From Treponema sp. (lineage in GTDB: Bacteria; Spirochaetota; Spirochaetia; Treponematales; Breznakiellaceae): DNA of 11,276 nt. This document shows, piece after piece, positions 6,065-11,276 of the stretch. The notes beneath the pieces are model-generated. The model made no database searches, had not been told where the DNA came from, and saw only the letters and a list, made by a program, of their open reading frames with translations. The position numbers were made by a program, and so were the translations under genes. The stretch lies in contig JAITEW010000198.1 of NCBI GenBank assembly GCA_031281855.1, positions 1 through 11,276 on the forward strand, in the 5' to 3' direction. Numbering within the stretch: position 1 is the first letter of the stretch; each line of letters begins with the position of its first letter.

Positions 6065-7030
6065 TTAGGGCTTGCCGAAAAGCCGCTTGAGCATAGAAGA
6101 GAACCCGCCTGATTCCCGGAATTCAGTCTTTTCAAGGCGCTGAACGATATGCTGCACACAAAGCGAGGCCTTGCAGCGGGGATCTATCACCATAAAAGGC
6201 CGCTGCCGCAGCACCGCCTGGGAAACCACAGGATCGTCGTAAATAAAACCCAGGTAATCCACCTTGAGGTTAAGGAACTGCCCTACAATAGTGGTCATAC
6301 GGTCCGCCACCTTTTTCGCTTCCGCGGCGCCTCTGACCCGGTTCACCACCAGCTTGAGCCCCATATTGAGGTTATCGTATTTAGCGGCTACGCTCTTGAT
6401 AATGCCGTAAGCGTCGGTAATGGCCGTAGGTTCAGGGGTGGTGATAATTACCACGTCGTCCGCAGGGGCGATAAAATCCAGGACATTAGGGGAAACCCCT
6501 GCGCCGGTATCAATGATGATAATATCCGCATTAGTAAGGGTTTCAAGCTCGTCGATAAAATTCTGCCGCTCCTCTTCGGGGAGATTGGCGATTTCGGAAA
6601 AACCCGAAGCTCCGGCTACGATAGAAATGCCGTAATCGGTATCCACCAGGATGTCCTTCATGGTTTTCTGTTTGCGGATCACATGGTACAGGTTGTACTT
6701 AGGGATCATGTTGAGCATGATGTTCACATTCGCGAGCCCCAAGTCGGCATCCATGACCACCACTTTCTTGCCCTCCCGGGCATAGGCCAGGGCCATATTT
6801 ACCGCCACATTGGTCTTCCCTACCCCGCCTTTGCCGCTGGTTACGGTAACAATCCGGGCTTTGCCCCCTTCATGCCTGGAACTTTCCCGGGGTTTCGGGG
6901 CCGCGAAAGCGCCGGCCTTCGCGGCTTCAATAACAGCCCTGGCAGTTCCCTTTTCGGACGGATTATCCGCAGCCTGAGCCCCGGATTTCTGTCTCATAAT
7001 TTCCCGCAGTTTTTCCGCCTGATCTTCCAT
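6065..7030 (-). CDS. flhG: FlhG/FleN, MinD-like ATPase controlling flagellar number and placement
   Basis: This 321-residue ParA/MinD-family ATPase is the partner of FlhF. The N-terminus MEDQAEKLREIM carries the DQAxxLR motif (3-9), the FlhG helix known to stimulate the FlhF GTPase. A variable linker (about 15-55) follows. The deviant Walker A motif SGKGGVGKTN spans 65-74, Walker A' DADLGLANVN 94-103, and the hydrolysis motif IIDTGAG 172-178. TTPEPTAITDAY (197-208) is typical of FlhG/YlxH. The C-terminus GGFSSMLKRLFGKP (308-321) looks like the amphipathic membrane-targeting helix used for ATP-dependent membrane binding. All catalytic elements are intact. The gene starts 3 bp after the flhF stop, with GGAG at 7038-7041 inside the last flhF codons, so FlhF and FlhG are translationally coupled. 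In spirochaetes the pair is expected to set the polar attachment and number of periplasmic flagella. Confidence 0.95.
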   Translation of the reverse strand: MEDQAEKLREIMRQKSGAQAADNPSEKGTARAVIEAAKAGAFAAPKPRESSRHEGGKARIVTVTSGKGGVGKTNVAVNMALAYAREGKKVVVMDADLGLANVNIMLNMIPKYNLYHVIRKQKTMKDILVDTDYGISIVAGASGFSEIANLPEEERQNFIDELETLTNADIIIIDTGAGVSPNVLDFIAPADDVVIITTPEPTAITDAYGIIKSVAAKYDNLNMGLKLVVNRVRGAAEAKKVADRMTTIVGQFLNLKVDYLGFIYDDPVVSQAVLRQRPFMVIDPRCKASLCVQHIVQRLEKTEFRESGGFSSMLKRLFGKP

Positions 7031-7033
7031 CGT

Positions 7034-8260
7034 TTATCTCCATAGTCCCATTTGTTCCGGCTCTTTGCCGGGAAATTTTTCTTCCAGCTTTACCCGGTTC
7101 ACCCGGAAACCTTCCAGGTTGATAAGAAGCTGAACCGCCGAAGCTTTCCGTATATCCGTAGGAACTTTTTGCCCGTTAGTAATATAAGACAAGGACTTCC
7201 CTTTTTCCGCAAGAGCGCCGATCACGTTTCCTGCCCGTATGGTCTCGTCCAGCTTGGTAACAATTACGGAACGGTAATTGAAAGGTTCAAACTGCTGCAG
7301 GATCTCCTTTATATCGCTGGATTTGGTAGCCGCCGAAAGGGCCAGATGGACTTCGGCGAAAGACCCGCAGGCATCCAGGAGCTGTTTCATTTCCCCAAGC
7401 TTAACCATGTCCCTCGGGCTCTTCCCGATAGTGTCGATAAGGATGATATCGGTCCCGTCGGAATTCATGGCTATAGTTTTTTTAAGCTCCTCGTAATCTT
7501 CAACAGCGAAACAGGGAAACTCCAGGATCTTACTGTACGACTCAAGCTGCTGTTTCGCGCCGATTCTGAAAGCGTCTATGGTAATAAGGACGATCTGCTT
7601 GACGCGCCTGCCGTGGCTGTCGATTCCGAAATTAGCCGCCAGCTTGGCGATAGTGGTGGTTTTCCCTACGCCTGTGGGGCCGACCAGGGCCATGATCCTC
7701 GGCAGGCGGTGAAACTGATCTTCCCTGTAAATCGAAATGCTTTCGCCAATCCATTCCAGCACCTTGTCCTGGACTTCATCGTAATTATCCAGGGCTTCAA
7801 GGGAAAATTCTTTTTTCATGCGCTCCAGTATTCCCATCCTGTAAGCGGGCGGAAAGTCGTTGATCAAAAGATTTTCATCAATCTGCTTCAAACTGGGGTG
7901 CTCTTCGGCTGCGGCGCCCGGGTGTTCCATCCGCTCTTTTATGGTCCTTACCTCGCTCAGCACCTGCTGGAGGAGCGGGTCCCCTCTGTTGGCCGCGGCC
8001 AGGACCTTCCGCTTTTCTTCCTGAAAATCCTGAGGTTCTTTTCCGGTTTTAGAGGCTTCCGTTTTCCGGGGCAGGTCCTGGGACAACTGCGGGATGGGCC
8101 CTGAGACCTCTACGCCTTCGCGGGGAAAAAGCCCGAACAAGCCGGTCCTGAGGATCACGGTTTTGCGCAGCACTATGGTCGCCCGTTCCCCGTATTTTTC
8201 CCATACCTTTCTGCAAGCCTCATCGTATGTTTCAGCCTGTTCAACAAAATACTGCTGCAT
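7034..8260 (-). CDS. flhF: FlhF, SRP-type GTPase for flagellar positioning
   Basis: This 408-residue protein has the three-part FlhF layout. A basic N-terminal B domain opens with a start typical of FlhF (MQQYFVEQAETYDEACRKVWEKYG in two runs, residues 1-24). An N domain covers about 95-180. The SRP-type G domain covers about 186-385. The G domain shows the P-loop GPTGVGKTTTIAKLA (194-208), DAFRIGAKQQL (229-239), TKLDET (335-340) and NGQKVPTDI (362-370). The G3 motif is DTIGKS (276-281) instead of the usual DTAGR form, a conservative but notable change. FlhF recruits early flagellar components to the cell pole and is regulated by FlhG, encoded immediately downstream. The start at 8260 is fixed by an in-frame TGA just upstream and an AAAGGGGTG ribosome binding site about 6 nt away. 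The gap from flhA is 21 bp. Confidence 0.96.
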   Translation of the reverse strand: MQQYFVEQAETYDEACRKVWEKYGERATIVLRKTVILRTGLFGLFPREGVEVSGPIPQLSQDLPRKTEASKTGKEPQDFQEEKRKVLAAANRGDPLLQQVLSEVRTIKERMEHPGAAAEEHPSLKQIDENLLINDFPPAYRMGILERMKKEFSLEALDNYDEVQDKVLEWIGESISIYREDQFHRLPRIMALVGPTGVGKTTTIAKLAANFGIDSHGRRVKQIVLITIDAFRIGAKQQLESYSKILEFPCFAVEDYEELKKTIAMNSDGTDIILIDTIGKSPRDMVKLGEMKQLLDACGSFAEVHLALSAATKSSDIKEILQQFEPFNYRSVIVTKLDETIRAGNVIGALAEKGKSLSYITNGQKVPTDIRKASAVQLLINLEGFRVNRVKLEEKFPGKEPEQMGLWR

Positions 8261-8281
8261 GTTTCACCCCTTTGCTTCCCA

Positions 8282-10417
8282 TCACTCCAGCCTGATTACC
8301 CCGATAGATTCTACCGTAAAATCCTGGACAATCTCGGGCACCGACAGAACCGCCACTTCAGGCAGTTCCCGGTCCAGGGCGGTCTTTACCAGATACCGGG
8401 CCGATTCGGAACAGAGTATCACCGGCGTATAACCCTGTTTGCGCACAGCCTCTACGGAACGGCGCAGGGCGTTTATCCAGGCCTTGTGCAGGTTCGGTTC
8501 CAGGGCCGAAAAAACTTCGCCTGAACTGTTCTGGGCCTTGCTGTCGATTATCTTCTGTTCCAGAGACGGGTCCAGGGTAAGGACATGGAGCTTCCGTTCG
8601 TCATCGGCGTACTGGAGGCATAGCTGGCTTCCAAGGGCCTGCCGGGCCTTTTCGGTAAGGAACCGGGTGTCCGTGGTAAGATGGGCAAAATCCGCTACAG
8701 CCTCCAGGACGGAAACCATGTTCCTGATAGAAACCTGCTCCCTAAGGAGGCCCTGGAGCACCTTCTGCACATCCCCAAGCACAAGGCCGTGGCCGTCCCG
8801 CTGGTTAAGAGGCGACACCGCCTCGTCTACCACTGCGGAATAATCCTTCCGAAGCCCGTCCAGTATGGCCTTAGTAGCCTGGCGGTCCAGGAGCTCCGCC
8901 GCATGGCGCTTGATGCTCTCCGTAAGATGGGTGGCGATAATCGAAGGCGGATCAACTACGGTGTACCCCGCCCGTTCCGCCTCGTCCCGCTTGTCTTCGG
9001 AAATCCAGAGCGCAGGGAGCCCAAAGGCAGGGTCCCGGGTCTTCTCCCCTGCAAGTTCTTCCTTAACCGTTCCCGGATTGATGCAGAGGTAATAGCCCAT
9101 GCGTATGGCCCCCCGGCCTGCGTCCACTCCCCGGATCTTGAAACAGTACTCAGCGGAACCCAGAAGCATGTTGTCCACAATGCGGATCTTCGGGATCACG
9201 ATGCCCAGATCCAGGGCGGTCTGGCGCCTCACTCCCTGCATGCGCTCCAGGAGTTCGGCCCCTTTGTCCTTGTCCACCAGGGGGATGAGGCCGAAGCCCA
9301 GTTCCAGCGAAAGCGGGTCCAGGGGTTCCATGTGGGAAACTTCGGCGGTTTCCTCTTTGGGTTTTTTGGCCTCCCCGGTCCTGGTCATCATCTCATCAAA
9401 ATCGGCCTTCTTCTTTTTCAGGCTAGTCAGCCTGTAGGCGTAATACCCGATAAGGCCCGACAGGGGGAAAAGCACGAATTTAGGGAATATAGGCAGGAGC
9501 CCAAGGCCGAAGAGGACCACAGCGGCGATCCAGTAGATCCTGGCATTCTGGGAAAACTGCTGCCCTACCTGTTCGGTAAGCTCCCCGGTAGCGGCCGCCC
9601 TGGCCACCACGATGCCCATAGCCGTGGAAATAAGGAGCGAAGGGAACTGGGAGATAAGGCCGTCGCCGATGGAAAAGGACACATAGGTCCCAAGAGCCGA
9701 ACTGATAGGCTCCCCGTTCAGGGTCGAGCCGATGATGATCCCTCCCAGGATATTGACGACAGTGATGAGTATCCCTACTTTCACGCTTCCGGAAATGAAT
9801 TTGCTGGCGCCGTCCATGGACCCGTAAAAATCCGATTCCCGCTGGAGCAGTTCCTTCCTGAGCAGGGATTCCTTCTGGTCAATGGCGCCTGAGTTGTACT
9901 CGGCATCGATAGCCATCTGCTTGCCCGGCAGGCTGTCCAGCGTGAACCTGGCGGCTACTTCCGAGATACGGGTAGCGCCTTTGGTAATGACCACCGCCTG
10001 GACAGCGATAATAACGATGAAAATCACGAACCCTGTTACGAGGCCCTTGGTGTCCCCGGAACCGGTCACGAAGGTGGAGAAGGCTTTTATCATCTTTCCG
10101 TCAAACCGGGCGCCCTGGGTCAGGATAAGCCTGGTAGAAGAAACGTTCAAAGCCAGGCTGAAAACGGTTACCACCAGGAGCGCCACAGGGAAGAGGGTAA
10201 AATCCGTGGGCTTCTTGTCGTAGAGCACTTTGAGGAGTATGAGCAGGGACAGCGTCAGGTTCATAGCCATTAGGGCGTCAAGAATCATCGTAGGAAGAGG
10301 GATAATGAACATGATCACCACAAGAATCACCCCAAAGGGTATGTACATATCCCTGGTATTCAGGCCTCTCCTGGACGTTTCGGCTCCTGCGGGGTTGGGT
10401 CTTACAACATCGGCCAT
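8282..10417 (-). CDS. flhA: FlhA, flagellar type III export gate protein
   Basis: This 711-residue inner-membrane protein forms the nonameric export-gate ring. The N-terminal half (about 24-330) holds about eight hydrophobic helices. Between helices 4 and 5 sits the FHIPEP cytoplasmic signature RISEVAARFTLDSLPGKQMAID (149-171, given in part), followed by the charged DFYGSMDGASKF loop (196-207), both needed for proton-driven export in the family. A Lys/Glu-rich linker (about 331-366) leads to the soluble C-terminal domain (about 367-711) that binds chaperone-substrate complexes. Within it, VLGDVQKVLQGLLREQVSIRNM (546-567) is the conserved helix pair. Length is normal for the family (about 690-710). 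A GGAGGAG at 10428-10434 precedes the ATG at 10417 by about 10 nt. It is 24 bp downstream of flhB, the usual partner. Confidence 0.97.
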   Translation of the reverse strand: MADVVRPNPAGAETSRRGLNTRDMYIPFGVILVVIMFIIPLPTMILDALMAMNLTLSLLILLKVLYDKKPTDFTLFPVALLVVTVFSLALNVSSTRLILTQGARFDGKMIKAFSTFVTGSGDTKGLVTGFVIFIVIIAVQAVVITKGATRISEVAARFTLDSLPGKQMAIDAEYNSGAIDQKESLLRKELLQRESDFYGSMDGASKFISGSVKVGILITVVNILGGIIIGSTLNGEPISSALGTYVSFSIGDGLISQFPSLLISTAMGIVVARAAATGELTEQVGQQFSQNARIYWIAAVVLFGLGLLPIFPKFVLFPLSGLIGYYAYRLTSLKKKKADFDEMMTRTGEAKKPKEETAEVSHMEPLDPLSLELGFGLIPLVDKDKGAELLERMQGVRRQTALDLGIVIPKIRIVDNMLLGSAEYCFKIRGVDAGRGAIRMGYYLCINPGTVKEELAGEKTRDPAFGLPALWISEDKRDEAERAGYTVVDPPSIIATHLTESIKRHAAELLDRQATKAILDGLRKDYSAVVDEAVSPLNQRDGHGLVLGDVQKVLQGLLREQVSIRNMVSVLEAVADFAHLTTDTRFLTEKARQALGSQLCLQYADDERKLHVLTLDPSLEQKIIDSKAQNSSGEVFSALEPNLHKAWINALRRSVEAVRKQGYTPVILCSESARYLVKTALDRELPEVAVLSVPEIVQDFTVESIGVIRLE

Positions 10418-10441
10418 ATCAGTTTAACTCCTCCATAACAA

Positions 10442-11276
10442 TCACGCCTCCATCCGTTCCTGCCGCCTGCGGCTTTTATCCACTTCAAAAAATTTCTTCA
10501 AAAGGATGGCCGCTACGCGGTAGTACCGCACAGGAATAACCTCCCCTACTTCAGTCTCGTTGTAGATAGCCCTGGTAAGAGGCGGGTGGGGGACAACAGG
10601 GACATCGTTGGCTCTGGCCACGTCCCGGATCCTCATTGCCAGTTCGTCTTCGCCTTTAGCGATCACCATAGGCGCTTCCATCTCTTCACGGCGGTACTGC
10701 AGGGCCACCGAGTAATGGGTCGGGTTGGTGATCACCACGTCCGCCTGGGGCACTTTGGCCAGCATATCCCGGGTCAGGAGTTCCCGGTACCGGGCCCTCA
10801 GCCTTGACCGGATCTGGGGGTCCCCCTCGTCCTGCTTCAGCTCTTCTTTGGCCTGTTCCCTGGTCATCTTGAGGGATTCCCTGAACTGCCAGCGCTGGAA
10901 CAGGTAATCCGGGATGGATATAAGCAGCAACAGAAGCGCCGAGATGATGAGCATTCTGGCAGCCAGGGAAGACACCAGGCTGATCCCGTTCCAGAGCCCC
11001 GCGGTTTGGAGATTGGCCAGGTCCTTTATCCGCGATCTGATGAGAAAATACGCCACCATGCCGATGACGGCCATTTTGGCGACAGACTTGGCGAAATTGA
11101 CCAGCCCTTCAACGGAAAAGAGGGTACGCTGAAAATAGCGCCCCAGCCTGGGGGCCACGCGGGAAAAGTCCGGAACCAGGGGCTTGGTGGTAAAAAGAAA
11201 CCCTGTCTGTATCAGGTTTGAGAACAACGCCGCAACAACCGCCACTGCCAGTATGGGCAGCGCCAGCCGGGCCAGG
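10442..11276 (-). CDS. flhB: FlhB, flagellar export switch protein (N-terminus outside window)
   Basis: The visible C-terminal 278 residues continue in frame to the right edge; the GTG at 11243-11245 is an internal Val, not a start. Visible are the end of one hydrophobic helix (LALPILAVAVVAALF), two further helices (about 11070-11010 and 10975-10905), then the cytoplasmic FlhB_C domain. That domain contains the NPTH autocleavage motif at 10715-10726 in ITNPTHYSVAL. In the family, cleavage between Asn and Pro accompanies the switch from rod/hook to filament export. Adjacent conserved text includes PHPPLTRAIY and GEVIPVRYYRVAAILL. The C-terminus ends in a short basic tail (KSRRRQERMEA), with no extended ruler region. 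A complete FlhB is about 350-380 residues, so roughly 80-100 residues are missing. It is followed by flhA after 24 bp. Confidence 0.96.
   Translation of the reverse strand, partial: LARLALPILAVAVVAALFSNLIQTGFLFTTKPLVPDFSRVAPRLGRYFQRTLFSVEGLVNFAKSVAKMAVIGMVAYFLIRSRIKDLANLQTAGLWNGISLVSSLAARMLIISALLLLLISIPDYLFQRWQFRESLKMTREQAKEELKQDEGDPQIRSRLRARYRELLTRDMLAKVPQADVVITNPTHYSVALQYRREEMEAPMVIAKGEDELAMRIRDVARANDVPVVPHPPLTRAIYNETEVGEVIPVRYYRVAAILLKKFFEVDKSRRRQERMEA

Noticed and set aside
6149..7045. Plus-strand open frame of 298 codons opposite flhG
   Set aside because: It is a shadow of FlhG, whose motifs are all intact; no ribosome binding site or domain supports the antisense frame.
7052..8104. Plus-strand open frame of 350 codons opposite flhF
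   Set aside because: It is antisense to FlhF and shows no recognisable domain; its composition follows from the codon bias of the real gene.
8681..9892. Plus-strand open frame of 403 codons opposite flhA
   Set aside because: It lies wholly antisense to a fully conserved FlhA, has no family-like motifs, and is rich in His/Gly/Arg/Pro as expected for a shadow frame in GC-biased DNA.
11243..11245. GTG as the start of flhB
   Set aside because: The reading frame stays open to the window edge with FlhB-like hydrophobic sequence upstream, so this is an internal valine codon.
1668..11276. Internal sigma-28 promoters within the operon
   Set aside because: I looked for TAAA...GCCGATAA-like pairs on the minus strand and saw none; GCCCGATAA-like strings on the plus strand lack the upstream half.

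Overview
The window reads as a chromosomal segment of a spirochaete. A Treponema-type organism is most likely, perhaps of the termite-gut or free-living branch given the moderately high GC. Three things support this: the gene order flhB-flhA-flhF-flhG-X-fliA-fapA-Y-(swrB-like), the sequence character of FlhF and FlhG, and an adjacent signal-peptide beta-barrel protein of the kind common in treponemes. The genus is an inference, because no rRNA or other marker gene is present.

Layout. Positions 1-556 (minus strand) hold the N-terminal part of an M20D-type amidohydrolase that runs off the left edge. A 98-bp divergent intergenic region (557-654) follows, carrying a plausible promoter and two inverted repeats. 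Positions 655-1671 (plus strand) encode a 338-residue putative outer-membrane beta-barrel protein. Its stop codon overlaps, tail to tail, the stop codon of the last gene of a long minus-strand operon.

The operon occupies 1668-11276 and is transcribed right to left. In order it holds: flhB (partial, N-terminus outside the window), flhA, flhF, flhG, a two-helix acidic membrane protein, the flagellar sigma factor fliA/whiG, a Jag_N-FapA (DUF342) fusion, a small charged protein, and a membrane-anchored coiled-coil/HTH protein resembling SwrB. Gaps are 3 to 32 bp, with one 20-bp overlap, and most ribosome binding sites lie at or inside the end of the preceding gene. This indicates one transcript with translational coupling. 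Its promoter must lie beyond the right edge.

How the genes fit together: FlhA and FlhB form the cytoplasmic core of the flagellar type III export gate. FlhF (SRP-type GTPase) and FlhG (MinD-type ATPase with the FlhF-activating N-terminal motif) set the position and number of flagella, which in spirochaetes are periplasmic. FliA drives late flagellar genes. FapA and the SwrB-like protein are candidate assembly or export regulators. The two-helix protein and the small charged protein have no function I can name; their place in the operon makes them candidate spirochaete flagellar accessory proteins.

Most of the window is a conventional flagellar cluster. The less explained parts are the four non-canonical operon members (two-helix protein, Jag_N-FapA, small charged protein, SwrB-like protein) and the beta-barrel gene with its promoter region. 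I saw no mobile elements, CRISPR arrays, tRNA or rRNA genes.
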